From Azolla caroliniana (Eukaryota > Polypodiophyta): 64,000 nucleotides of DNA. Under the pieces are notes generated by a model, which searched no databases, was not told the origin of the DNA, and saw only the letters and a program-made list of their open reading frames with translations. A program made the position numbers and the translations under genes. Shown here in pieces: positions 21,833 through 33,720 of the stretch. The stretch's first letter is position 1. Each line of letters begins with the position of its first letter. The stretch is from positions 10,912,001 through 10,976,000 of the forward strand of contig JBHGNT010000011.1 in the NCBI GenBank assembly GCA_043228905.1. Reading direction: 5' to 3'.

Positions 21833-21901
21833 AGTCTGTCTGTCTGTCTGTCTCTCCTGTCTGTGTCTTTGTTTTGATTGATTGATTGATTGATTGATTG
21901 C
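21833..21901. repeat. CTGT and GATT microsatellites
   Basis: (GTCT)n at about 21833-21868 and six GATT units at 21876-21901, 70-160 bp upstream of the zinc-finger gene's reading frame, so in its promoter or 5' UTR. Confidence 0.9.
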
Positions 21902-21970
21902 TCGATGTGAAAGCTCCTCTTAGAGAGCCAGGGTTTTAGCAATCATACGACAATCAGGGTTTTTGTAGCG

Positions 21971-21982
21971 ATGGCGAGGTGA
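21971..21982 (+). promoter_or_regulatory. Three-codon upstream ORF (or leader splice donor)
   Basis: ATGGCGAGGTGA encodes Met-Ala-Arg-stop 75 bases before the chosen start. The same bases contain a strong splice donor (GAG|GTGAGC), so the site could instead be a 5'-UTR exon end. Transcript data would decide. Confidence 0.35.
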
Positions 21983-22056
21983 GCTCTCCTCCTCATCCTC
22001 TTCTTCTTCTTCTGCACGAGAAGAAACAAGAAGAAGAGGGCGGGGGAAGAAGAATC

Positions 22057-25000
22057 ATGAGCATCAAGTGCCCTTCCTCGTTTCGTCTTCCTGCTCTCGC
22101 GCATCACCTCTCCACCAAGTCTGTTCCCATCGCCTCCCCCAGCTTCAGAAAAATCGAAGGGAGTTTTAGAATCACGACAAGATATTGTAAAGATGATGAG
22201 GATTTTCAAGACAGTGGAATATTAATAGGACATGATGAACAGAAACAACTGAAGATCCAACTGAATTCCTTAGACACGAGGAGATCTTGTAAAGATGATG
22301 AGAATGCTGGAGAGAATAGAAGTATCTTCACAGGAAATGATCAACCCCGACGACGACAACAACAACAACAACAGATCGAATGGACCTCAAGAATCACGAG
22401 AATGTACTGTAAACAATTCATCTCTGATCTGAATGAAGAAATCTATAACCTTGGGAATGGAATCTCTGTAGGAAACTGTAAACAACTGATTGAATGGAGT
22501 CTCAGACCAACCACGAGAAGATATTGTAAAGATGAGAATGGAAGCATAACTGGAAATCATCTACAGATGAGTGAGAGAAATTCAAGAACCATGAGAAGAG
22601 GTAAAGATGATAATGTTGATAGAAAAAAACGATATTTTGGAATAAGAGCAAGGAATCTCCATTCTGTCTCTGAGCTAGAGGAAGAGATCTGTAAGCTAGA
22701 GTTCAATAGAAGCTTAACAGGAAATGATCGACAAATAGAAAGAAGTTTGAGAACGACAAGCAGTTGTACAGATGAAATCAGCAACTTAACAGGAAATTAT
22801 CAACAGATTGACAGGAGTTCAAGAACCATGGGAAGAAAAAACGCTGAGAATGGAAATTTTAAGAAAAATTATCAACAGATGGAGAGGAGTTCCATAGACA
22901 TGAGAAGATGTAGTGAAGATGATCAGAATGTTGATGGAAGTAAGCAATATCATGGATTAAGGACAACAAGATACACCACCAGTATATACATTGATACACA
23001 CAAATCTAAGAAGAAACAGAAGCATCCATGGAAGGAGTGGAATGATTTCTTTACAATGCTTCAACAGAAGGATTACTTGAAAGAGTTCCATCCACATCTA
23101 GCACCATCAAACAATGGAGACTACCTTCAATTTCTGTCTTCATCACAGGTGAAGCGAGCTCTATTGCTGTTTAGCCAAATGGAAGACGATATTATCAGGT
23201 GACTTAAGGTTCGCTCGTAATGAATCTTACTTGGCTTTCTTGTATTGGATCTTATTTGGTTTTGACATGCTGAATCTTGCTGGGCTTTGATGTAATGAAC
23301 CTTATTTGCTTTTGATATAGTATATCTTACTTGGTATACAAAACCTTGTTTTCTGAAGATCTGAAAACATCATATTTTTTCTTTCTTTTGTTCCTCCCTT
23401 ATGCGACATTGTACAAATCTGATAACTTAGCTCAACATCTCTATTACAATTTTCCGATGTTTATCTTTGATGAATGACATTGCATTCTTAAACTTGGCTT
23501 GTTTGGGGTACAGAAATATGTTATTCAAGGAAGTTACAATGCTGCCTTCCACATATGTTATTTCGATTGTGTGTGACCTTGTACTGATCTCACACATCTG
23601 GCTCTTAGATTCTGGCATAATGAGTCTCATCTGGTTTTGTCTATTGAAACCTTGCTTAGTTTTGTCATAATGAATCTTAACTGGTTTTGCCATAGTGAAC
23701 ATTACGTGGTTTTGCCATAATGAATCTTATTTGGTATGAAAAACCTTGCTTTTCAAGTAATGAGCAACGCCATCTTTTTCTCTATTTTGTTCATTGTCTG
23801 ACATTTTACTGATTTGATTCCTTTCACTCAACTTCTTTGCTACGGTCGTGAGTGATTTCTCTTTGAGGTACAACATTGCATTCTTTTGCACAACTAGCAC
23901 TGGAGATAGAGGCCGAACCAGTAGATATGGAATCATGGAAGTTGTTTGTATTTGAGACTTCCATGATTCCATATCTACTGGTTCGGCCTCTTATCTCCAG
24001 TGCTAGTTGTGCCACTATCTCCAGTGCTAGCTTGGAGGGAATTAACAATGTTATCTTTTGCTTTGTTGCTTCAAATGTATGTTTTGCACTAATCTGCTGG
24101 CTTTTGCTCAACCTCCTTACCACAAATTTCAGACATATTTTGAGTGTAGTATCAGAATATCTGATTATGTTGATAAGAAGCCATGAGATGGTCCCATCCT
24201 TGGCAACTGTGTTCAATATCCCTTATTTTGTTTTGCAATAATCTCCACCTCTTTATGGTTGTTTTTGCTGTCCTATTGAATTTCTTTAAAAACTTTGCAT
24301 TGCATATATTCAGTTTTTTGTAAATCAATAATGAGAGAAATTTGTTTGCAGATATTTGACACGAGACCATATTAAGGTCTTTGTGAGTTCCAGTTGCCCC
24401 AATACAGATAAGAAGATTGTCAATGCTTGTAAACGTCTGCGTTTTCTTTGTGATATCGAAGAAGAAGAGGTATGCATATAGTTCATAATTGATGTGCTTA
24501 ATGAGCTCCTTTATTTGAAAGGAGAATATATCTCTATGCCTGTGAATTATGATACTTTAGTTCATAATATATCTACGTTTTTTCCTTGTAGGCTTGTCAG
24601 AAATGTAGTTTAAAGGGATCATGCTTAAGAGCATTTGCCAAATTGCCAGATTCAGAAGTTCAAACAATAGATTTGGTTCGAGTCTTATATACATTTGCAC
24701 TGAAGGCCACACAGATGACGGAACTTCTGAATGATGCAACATCAGTGTGCAAAGTCTTGGATGAAATTGTTCATCTCTGCAATGGTGAGAAGTATAACCA
24801 AGCTGGAATGACGAACTCAGTCCTTCCAGCAAAACATCATATTTCTTGTGGAGACAATCAACCTTGCAAGAAAACTTTTATTCAGAGACCTAGTGACTGG
24901 ACTTGTCCAGAGTATGTATATCGTATTGAGTTTCTGGATTTTTTAATGAAGAGAGTAGTTTTGGGAAAAACTGCAAAATACCCAAGTTTTTATTTATTTT

Positions 25001-26464
25001 GCTAAGTGCCTTTGTTCAATCCCCTCTCGAGCAGTGATATACAGTATTTGAACAATTTACATGGTCAATTCACACTTTTATCCTCAACTTTGTGAGTTTG
25101 TTTTTTATTCCTCGAAATACCCCGACTTCTTATTATCTTCCCAATCACCTTTGATTACCCCCTCTCAAGAAACTATATGTGCTTTTTGAACCATTATATG
25201 GTCAAATCATCTGTTTTTTCTCTCTTTTGAGGGTTGACTAGGAGCATTTGGAGAAATAGTGAAAATTAGGGGCAATTTTGGAAATAAATAAAAACTCAGT
25301 ATTTTAGAGGTTTTCACTAGGTTATTTTCTGTGATCCAATCTCACATTATGGATATATTATATGTTGAACAATCTACAGTTGCAAGTTTTTGAATTTCGA
25401 CAAAACAAGAGAGTGTCGACAATGTGGTACAATGAAGGACTCCAGAAAGCAACATGAGCCTGAAGATTGGGAGTGCCCAAAGTATGTATGATTTATTTGA
25501 TTTGTTCTGTAAGTGTAAAACTTAGATCCCCAGTTTCGTATGTTTTGTATTCTACCATCCAAGCACAATTCAGTAAGTCTCAAGAAAGAGAAAACAAAAG
25601 ATTAGTTGAAACCTTTGGTAACATCTAGGAAGAAAAAGAAAGAATCTCCTTGTTTCATGATTCAGGTGCACATTTGTAAATTTTAGAAAAAATAAAAAAT
25701 GTCTTGAATGCTCGACCCCCCGACCTCACAGAAGTGATGTAGCTGATATGGAGAACATGATGCCAGGAGATTGGAGATGCCCAGAGTACGTCTTGCCTTG
25801 TACCTTCACGTGTGCTTTGTGTAGTTATTGAATTGCTTTTTGATGATTTTTCTGCATATGTTACAGATGCAATTTTGTGAACTTTCAGAGGAATGAGGAA
25901 TGTTATAGATGCTCTATTAGAAAACCATTGGACCTTGAAAGTCATGGTGTAGAAGAGCTCGAACCTGGGCATTGGAAATGTGTAGAGTATATTCACTGAC
26001 CACCATGTCTGCATGAATATTTATTATGAAAAAACTTAAAATACCCCCGAATCTTCTATTACTTCCCCAAATGTCCCTAAGTTTTTATTTGTGTCTCAAA
26101 TGCCATTGGACAACCCAGGGCAATTATAATGTTGAGCAGGAGGGACTTTTGGGATATAAATGAGAACTCAGGGCTACTGTTGATTTCTTTTCTATTTATT
26201 ATTAAAAAATCGCACTGAATTTAGAGGTGACATTTGTTTTATCTGGAATCATACAGGTGCAATTTCAGGAATTTCAGAAGAAACAAGAACTGCTTTAAGT
26301 GTGGTGCAGTGTGCTCAGTCTGTCTTTGGAAAGCTGATGCAAAAACTATGTCAACAGGATCAGATGGTTGGGGTACAGGAAGAAGCAAGTCATGCTATGA
26401 GGGTAAAAACATGGGTGAAGATGATGATGAACTGGAGCTAGATGCTGATATGGTTTTTGACTGA
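22057..26464 (+). CDS. Organelle-type RanBP2 zinc-finger protein (VAR3/OZ-like), 7 exons
   Basis: Exons 22057-23198, 24352-24469, 24592-24911, 25380-25481, 25666-25785, 25867-25986 and 26257-26464 splice (all GT-AG) to 709 residues. The N-terminus (MSIKCPSSFRLPALAHHLS) is Ser/Arg/Leu-rich like an organelle transit peptide. Residues ~45-330 hold degenerate GN.(R/Q)Q..ERS.R..R repeats. Then comes the family core (WNDFFTMLQQKDYLKEFHP) and C422-x2-C425-x5-C431. Four RanBP2 fingers (W-x-C-x2-C-x3-N-x6-C-x2-C) have cysteines from 525, 559, 599 and 639. An acidic tail ends it. Relatives VAR3/OZ act in chloroplast or mitochondrial RNA editing, binding RNA through the fingers. Start: the first in-frame ATG; an earlier in-frame GTG at 21979 is not plausible. 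The paralogue identity is unsure. Confidence 0.9.
23888..24012 (+). repeat. Near-perfect 55-bp hairpin in intron 1
   Basis: Arm 23888-23942 (GCACAACTAGCACTGGAG...) and arm 23957-24012 are reverse complements with a single inserted A. They are separated by a 14-base loop. A third partial repeat (CTATCTCCAGTGCTAG) follows at 24014-24029. Part of the arm (CTTCCATGATTCCAT) resembles 45709-45723 in the unclassified transposon. Transcribed with the gene, it would fold into a long perfect stem; whether it is processed is unknown. Confidence 0.93.
25000..25330. repeat. Dispersed short repeat, intron 3 copy
   Basis: Shares ATTATATGGTCAA, GGGTTGACTAGGAGCA and GAAATA.TGAAAATTAGG with copies near 26530-26720 and 52540-52770, and AGTTTTTATTT..AAATGCC with 26035-26190. 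No ORF. The family could be a MITE or SINE; ends not resolved. Confidence 0.55.
26035..26200. repeat. Dispersed short repeat, intron 6 copy
   Basis: Partial copy: TTAAAATACCCCCGAATCTT, CTAAGTTTTTATTT and a closing GATATAAATGAGAACTCAGG match intron 3 (25000-25320). It interrupts neither exon nor splice site. Confidence 0.5.
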
Positions 26465-29173
26465 AAGGGCAACTATGATCATCAAAGACAATTAGTTTCC
26501 CAAAGGGGCACAGTAACTGGATCTGATTGTAAATAAGGAAAAACTTTGATACCATTTTCCTGATTGGCCTTTGTGAACCTGTGTAGAGCAACTATATGAT
26601 TGTCGAGTCATCCCACCTAGGAGGGTTGATGAGGAGCAATACAAGGAGAACTTAACGGTATTTGTGGAAATAAAAGGAAGATTCAGGAGTACTTTGATGT
26701 TGTTCCCTTCTGATCATGATTAAGATAATGCCAAGTTTCCCATGGTAGATTGAAACCTCTCCTGAACCAAAAGAAACAACAATGATGATGATATGAGGGC
26801 AATGTGAAATGGATTCGATAGACAAATATGAGGTGAATAATAATCGATTTAGAAGCGAAGACTCAATCAATCAGAATGGCTTTATGAAGTGAAACCTCAC
26901 TGGTAATAATGCAAATTTTAGCTCTAGAAAAGGTAAACTCAGGCTTTGTATCCATCAAAGGCATAGATTAATTCGCGTTGGCACAGGAGTAGGAAATCAA
27001 TGGAGTGAAGAGGTTGGATAACTTACGGAATGATCAACATATTTCTTGTTTTGAATTAAGCTAGAGAGGAATGCAATTTATTGTGCGTATTTCTGATGAT
27101 TTTGGTTATAGTAGATGCTATTAAAGAATAGGGAAAGTGATTTGGAAAGCATGCACACGTAGGTGAAAAAAAAATCAATTCAGATTGAGGTTGGATCCGA
27201 TGTGAACATCTATGTGCTTTTATTCTGAGAAACATCTTAGCTTGGTTTATGCATTTACTTGCAAAACTCCTAGGCTATTCCATTCATGAAATGTTGCCCC
27301 CATTATCCTATCAAATTATGAAGTGTGTTATCAAGCAAGAAACAGCCTCGAAAGGATCTGTATATAAAGGATTGGTTTTAAAAGCTTGCAGGTAGGTAAC
27401 ACCCTAATTTCAAAGCCTCTGTACTTGTTGGGCATCTGCCAAAAGCTGAAAGATTTGTAGGTTTGTGATTGCGTCTTGTGATTGGCTGATGTCTAAGAGC
27501 TTATGCTTAAAAAGTTTAGTTTGCTCCAGCACGTTTTTTCTGGATTTATACTAGAGGACTTATAGTTCTTTTGGTGTAGGTATTTTAATTCTATAGGAGT
27601 GTTTGCGCATCTATGTAGTGTTAGTCATGTTTGCCTACTGTCCTGATGATGTTGATTATGAAAATGTCTACAGCATGTACAATACCTGATATATAAGAGA
27701 GTGGTTGAGAGGAACAGATAGCCCAATGCAGCCTTATGTTGTAGCTTAGCTGCAAAAACTTGCTGTCCTAATCTACCATGCCAAACATTTCTATTGGCAT
27801 ATTCATGAAGGTTTCCAAAGCGGGATTGTCAAGTTTATATTCAGATTAGCGAGGAGGGCAACATTTTGTCATACATGCACATTGACAAGTTTATAGGTAT
27901 AAAACAGCTGACATGGAGTAGGCACAAATGGTATTTATTAATATCACCTTCACAAATGTAATGAAGGTTATACATGTATTATCCGATGTATCATAACAAT
28001 CATTAGAGGAATAGAGACTTGTGTATTGTACTGTTGATATTGAAATTGTCATGCATTACATTACAGAATCCATCAGTACATTCAAAATGCTAGTAAGAGC
28101 TTTTTGTAATGCCCAAGGTGAAAACAATAGTAGGTTGTTGAATGGCGAGCACAAAGGAGTGATGGATTTAGAATAGTGAGATGTTTGCATGTACGTGCTT
28201 AAAATTCAACAATCCCATAAGAAAACATCTTCCATTTGTCATGTACATGTTGAGGGAATGTTCCCGGAAACTATGCAATGGGACAAGTTACGAAACATCT
28301 TGAAGGACTTGTGTGCCATGCCAATTCATTTTACTTTTCATGCATGGATTAGTCAGTTGAATGTTTAGGTGATGCCATGCCCCCTCCTTGCCGTAGGATG
28401 TCAAGATATGCTTGTTTGATAACAATTATATAGGAAATAACATTGGAATGATTGTTTGACGACAATCAAATATCATGAACATGTGACATCGAATGATATT
28501 TCCGAAGGACATGCCAATGTAGATTGCATACTAAATCCAACAATGGCATTGAGGTTGATAGAAAGCTCTCTACATTGCATGAGTATTTTGAAATGCTCAC
28601 ATCAATAAAAATACCTTAGTTTTATTAATGGATGTTAGGGTTAAGTTTCATTAACTTGTTCTAGGGAAGTTTAGGGCGTGCAACATGTATTGCTCTAGAA
28701 CCAAGATCTACAAGACCAAGACAATGCCTACAAGACTTACAAGACCAAGTTTATTATGCCAATCCACTCAACCTAGCAATGAGTATTGATGAATGAGCAA
28801 ACAAACTTTAAACTCAATGCCTAAGCATGTACTCAAGAGATCAAAACTTAACAAAACATGCTCAATCATTGAAATATAGGTGTTAAATCTATTCAACACA
28901 ATAAATACGGAAATTGAATAAAAGGAAAAGATAGTATATTTGATTGAGAGACAAATGTATGCTCCATAAGAGTGACAATCACTAACCCAAACGCTTAAGG
29001 TTAAAACTTAAAGTTTGGGTTTTACGGTAAGATTAATTTAACTAAATAGTTAGGATTCTAACTAGTGCATTTTCTAGTAATGCATGCTTTTCTAATCATC
29101 CTTTTCTTACAATCATTTTGTGTATTTCTTTCTTAAGCTAGAGGTCAAGCTTCAAATTGGTTATAATCATTAT
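26465..29173. other. No gene recognised; 3' flank of the zinc-finger gene
   Basis: The first ~250 bases include a further dispersed-repeat copy (26530-26720, GAGGGTTGATGAGGAGCA). The rest is AT-rich, stop-dense in all frames, with no LTR, TIR or domain I can name. 28690-29170 is probably the decayed 3' end of the minus-strand copia that continues to 32310. Confidence 0.5.
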
Positions 29174-29226
29174 TATTTAGTTAATGTACTTGATCTTTTG
29201 TTTTCAATGTTCAAACCCAAAGTTTT

Positions 29227-30496
29227 TTTTTTTTCCAAAAATATTTCCTTCATTAGTATTAAGAAAAACGCCATAAGGCTACAAACTGTACAATTTAGAG
29301 AGTATTATATACAAAAAGGATAATCAGGGGAAGGGCCAGGGATGATGATATTTCCAGATTGGTCCTTGAGAGGAGATCGTGAATAGAGGCAACTTCCTCC
29401 ATAATTGCAGTAATTTTTTCCTTTTCTTAAGAACAACCTCCGAAGAGCCCGACATATTGTCATACTGCCCACGCACTACCACCAGTAAGTTGTCCCATAA
29501 TTCTAGCAATATATCTGAGAGAAGGGGTACTATGGAATCATATCGTCTTTTACATCGATACTTCCATAAGGTCCATAATGTAACCGTGGATACTGTTTTC
29601 CATACTTGGGCTGCACGCATTTGCTTTCGAGGCTGTTGAAAAGGCGAGACAGATATTAGATGCTTGTTGATGACAATCTTAGCCTCTAGAGCATCATCTG
29701 CCTCATACAATAATAGACTGGAATGGAGAACCCCCCATACCGCTGATCCCTAGGAGAATAGGCAACCTACATTAATTGTCAGGAATAAAGAAAGAACTTT
29801 ATTCCATACCTGTTGAGCTAGTGAACAGGACCAGAGAGCATGCTTGGTAGTTTCCCCTACAAGTCACCACAATAATTACACTGTCTAAGAACGGGTGCCA
29901 CGTTTCCTTTCAAAGATTGACCTACCGGTAGTGCTGCATGTAGCAAAAGCCATCTGAAGAGAGTGTATTTTGTTGGTCCCCTAAAAGACCAAATCCATTT
30001 CCAATAAGCCTTCAAATGACTGCTTGATACACCCCACTTATTCCAGTGCTTTTGAGCCGCAGGAGTTGGAATATTCTTAGACATGAGTAAGGTTCTACCA
30101 AATTTCACAGTATAAAGAACGGAACTTTTTGCATTGGATCCATGATGGGACTAGTCCAAGACCATCCCCCTGGGTCCCACATTAACCTATTAATTGGCTG
30201 GCGTGCATATAGCCAAAGCATATCCAACAAATGGGCTATTGACGGTTGTGGATCCAAGAGCCATTTCTTACCAGTTTTGGCAATCACCCTAATTGGAACA
30301 GCAAGTAGGTTTTGTAGCAAATTATCAAAGGGTGTATAAGGCTGCAATTTATTATCCTGTTGAATATGGAAATAAAAAATACACCCATCTGTAGAAATTC
30401 CCTTAACAAAGAGCATTATGCCATTCATTAGGCAACCAAACCACATATGCTCCTGCATTAGCTGAAGTCGCGATGAGGCCTGAGAGAAGGCTGCTG
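29227..30496 (-). mobile_element. 5'-truncated LINE (RT C-terminus, zf-RVT) with poly(A)
   Basis: Flanked by AAACCCAAAGTTTT at 29213-29226 and 30497-30510. The tail reads as a T-run at 29223-29234 on the plus strand, so the element lies on the minus strand. Coding debris: 30458-30105 (MLWLYARQPINRLMWDPGG, end of RT) and 30108-29857 with the zinc-binding RT-associated domain (WIWSFRGPTKYTLFRWLLLH, CNYCGD), then 29710-29324. Frames are broken. Most of the RT and all of ORF1 are missing, the usual 5' truncation. Confidence 0.88.
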
Positions 30497-30510
30497 AAAC
30501 CCAAAGTTTT

Positions 30511-30655
30511 ATAGAATGATCATCAATAAAAGTAACAAAATAGAGTGCACCACCTATTTAGTTAATGTACTTGATCTTTTGTTTTCAATGTTCAAACCCA
30601 AAGTTTTATAGAATGATCATCAATAAAAGTAACAAAATAGAGTGCACCACCTATT
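30511..30655 (-). repeat. 98-bp tandem duplication in copia integrase
   Basis: 30499-30557 equals 30597-30655, and 30555-30610 equals 29174-29228. The unit therefore occurs twice, the first copy being split by the LINE. Both read the same integrase segment (GGALYFVTFIDDHS). Confidence 0.88.
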
Positions 30656-32310
30656 GACAAAATAGAGTACACCAACTCAAGTACCTCTTCCATTCTCAAA
30701 GAGGAATGACGTTAGAAGGAGACCCTTCTTTGTTTTCCAACCACACAATGATCACACATGTGTAACTTTGCATGTTTCAGACCTGGACGCAAGTTCTTCT
30801 TGGTTAGACATTGAAGAACCTTCTCATGTTTATGAGAACCTTTTATGCCATAACTCTGACAAGTTGTTGCTTTCAATTGCATTGCCAAGTTTAGTAGAAA
30901 TAGAAGCTTGTGATAAATATGTTAAATAACTATCATCCAAGACACAACCCATGAAGACATGGACACTAAAATACACATAAAGCCCAAAGGAATGCTAGAG
31001 AAAGGGGGATAGAACAAAATCTCATCCAAATCTAGATGCAAAATGGTCACTCTAATGTGAAAGAGATCCAACCTCATTGTAAAAAGCAATAAAAGTCACC
31101 CAGATAGCTCTTCTTCCTTCTTGATTTTTTGGTTTTTTATATAATCTTAACTAGAGCTCTAACCCCATTTTCTTAATCTTTCACTTGACCTAGAGAGTGA
31201 TTAAGGTTAAATGTTAGTTAACCAAACCTTAATCACTCTACCTCACGTATGTGTGTCGAATACTTTCATAATAATATAGAAGCAATGGTCGTCTTTATAT
31301 GTGTACTTACCTTATGTGTATGTATACTTAATTGTGAAGTCTCATTAAGACCTATTTAATCTATTGAGTCTGAGTTAACATGAGAGAGTGTGAGAGTAAG
31401 AGCTAGTAAGGTTTGGGTTGCGAGACTAGAGGCTCAAGAGTGATTGACAACCATGCTAACCCAATTCACTACTAAAAAGAACCCAATTAGTTTCATGGTG
31501 AGAAAGGTTAATTAGGTTTTCATCTTAAAAAAGAACCAAATCATCTAAGGAAGTTACATTAACAATGTTAGATTTATCATCGTTACCTTTTTTTCAATGC
31601 ATGGTTCTCCTTTTTCCACTCGAAAACATAAGTTCTTCATAAGTCTTGTTTTCCCACAGAAATGGCATTGTAACTCTTTACACGAGGGCTTTGATTTACG
31701 TCAACTCTTTCCTTGAATGTTCTGACCATAAGTTATATGCTTACTCCTCCCTCTATTTGCAATGAGGATGTCCCTTATGTCCTTTGTCACATCTCTTCAT
31801 TTGGAACACCACTCTTCACATATTTTGTGGTCATAATTCAGTTTTGGGTTTGCATTAGTTAAAGACACTCTAAACATTTCCCATAAGTCAAGAAGGGTCT
31901 AAGCAACCATATAGCAAGTATTTCATCATCCAAATTTACTCCCATGCCAAACATTGATCAAAACATCCTGAAAAGCATTTAAATAAATAGAAATAGAATT
32001 ACATTCTTTATAAGTTAAATGCATGGAAGTTTGTTCCATAAAGCTTTGGCATCAGCTTCAATCACAATATGGTTTAAAACATTATCTCCTAACATCGTTG
32101 TTGGATAAAACCATATATTTGTTGGTTCTTGAAAATTTACTTTGTAGTTATATTAATTTGGTTTCTTCATTGTGAAAACGTATAGATTTTTAACAAAAAG
32201 TAAATCTCTCATTTACCTCTCCATGTGTTGTAGTTTTTGTTGTTCAAGCAAACCATCTAGAGAAATTTGCCTCCATATGGAAGTCCAAGAATCTTGATCC
32301 GATACCACTT

Positions 32311-33276
32311 GTTAGAATTTACAATACAACTTTCAACTTACTTGGATAATCTTGTCTAAGTTATTCAGCACAATACACCACCAAGTTTTTAACGTCGAAA
32401 GGATGAGAGCAAGTGCAAAAACAATTCATTATCAAAGGGTAAAAATTCGTCCACCCAAGTACTACTCTAAATAATATATTAGAGTACTATGCAAAGAGGA
32501 AGGTACAATTATCTCCCAAAACTTGTGCAACCAACAAGACAAAAAAGACCACCAAAAACTCACAAAAAGTGACTAGAGAGGAGGTGATGTCCAAGATGTC
32601 AACATTTAACTCATTTACTTAAGAGGCATTGATGGAGAAGGCAAAGAAGCTGATATAGGCTCTTGAAAAAATCCTGTTCTGCACTCTAATAGGAATCTGC
32701 CCGTTTTCCTTTTTTGGCTCATTTTTGAAAAGTGAATAGGCATATGTAAATGCATGTAAGTGTACATTTCAAATGTGTAACCGATTAGGTAATCGTTGAG
32801 TTGTAAAGGTTAGATCACATGTTGATCCTCCATATGGACCCAAAATGGGGATGATTCCAAATGCACAAGTCTGGATTTGATACACATTTGTTTGCTAATG
32901 ATAATCACTGCCCTCCATAATTTATAATTTTGCAAATGTACTAGCACCACTGCTCAATGACTAGTGCCGTGTTTGGGAATATCACGAGGTTGATAAGTGG
33001 GTTGTGATTGCTTTCAGCTTTTCACGTTATCCAGATAGGTTAAACTTCTAAGATGCTCTTCGAGAATTGCTCATTGAAGCCAGGTATAAATGTCAGGACA
33101 TCTCAGATCAAGATTGATAGTTGATATTCTTGTGATGTATCCGAAACTGCACAATCTTGCATGCATTCCAAGGTATCCACTGTGTCACATCTAGTTGTTT
33201 TTCACTTTCCATCTGGCCCATGGATTTTGGATTATGATGTACTGAGTTACTGAATTTCAAAAGCTCAGTTTATGTT
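32311..33276. other. LTR remains, then no recognised feature
   Basis: The first ~350 bases to the right of the copia primer site should be that element's 5' LTR, but no TG start or partner was found. 32700-33276 has no ORF or known repeat. Confidence 0.45.
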
Positions 33277-33282
33277 TCTAAG

Positions 33283-33445
33283 ATAAGATGGCCAAGTTGG
33301 TCTAAGATGTCATATTCAAGTTGTGGTCTAAAAGTGAGTAGGTTCAAATCCCACACTCATAGTTTTGTGTTCAGACTCTGTTTCATCAATGCATAAATAT
33401 ATTCATTAGTGTATTAGCTGCTTGGTAGGAAAAAAAATTAGTCAA
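33283..33445 (+). mobile_element. tRNA-Leu-like SINE or tRNA pseudogene
   Basis: A-box TGGCCAAGTTGG at 33289-33300, a Leu-like loop TTCAAG (anticodon CAA position), and a perfect B-box GGTTCAAATCC at 33341-33351 followed by CACACTC. About 75 further bases end in an A-run (33432-33439). The head matches the pattern of plant tRNA-Leu(CAA), but the acceptor stem and variable arm are degenerate. A tRNA head, unrelated body and A-tail fit a SINE. No target duplication was seen. Confidence 0.6.
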
Positions 33446-33720
33446 TGAATTAACCTTTGACAGAATTTGAGTTTCACTTGAAACCAAAAATGGGTAACAA
33501 ATATACGCATTGTGTGGATTCAATGTTTTAATAGTATAAAGATATATAAATCGATGATTCTCATCGATTATATTTCAAGCATCGTATGTTGCAACATAAT
33601 GATGAACGATAACAATGGATGCCCTAAAAGAAACAATTCATTCTACCAATGTGTGAAATCATAAGAAAGTCAGGTAACTTCTGAAAGAAAAGAAATCTCA
33701 CTACCACCAAAATTGCCGAG

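Larger units (their letters stand above)
29174..32310 (-). pseudogene. Decayed Ty1/copia gag-integrase, split by a LINE
   Basis: Primer site TGGTATCGGATC reads on the minus strand at 32308-32297, with the LTR end TGTTAGAATT (plus view) at 32310. Downstream: gag; a zinc knuckle CHFCGKTRLMKNLC at about 31680-31636, with Leu where His belongs; the pre-integrase region near 30870-30680 (LTKKNLRPGLK in one frame, then KQRRVS); integrase start near 30655 (GGALYFVTFIDDHS, LKTKDQV). Frameshifts and stops are frequent. A LINE (29227-30496) and a 98-bp tandem duplication interrupt the integrase. The upstream LTR boundary was not found. Confidence 0.8.

Noticed and set aside
21979-22056. Upstream extension of the zinc-finger protein (begins at GTG)
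   Set aside because: A plant nuclear gene should start at ATG; 22057 is the first in-frame ATG and gives a good transit-like N-terminus.
29120-29323. 67-residue plus-strand ORF
   Set aside because: Spans the LINE poly(T) tail and the target site; no conserved content.
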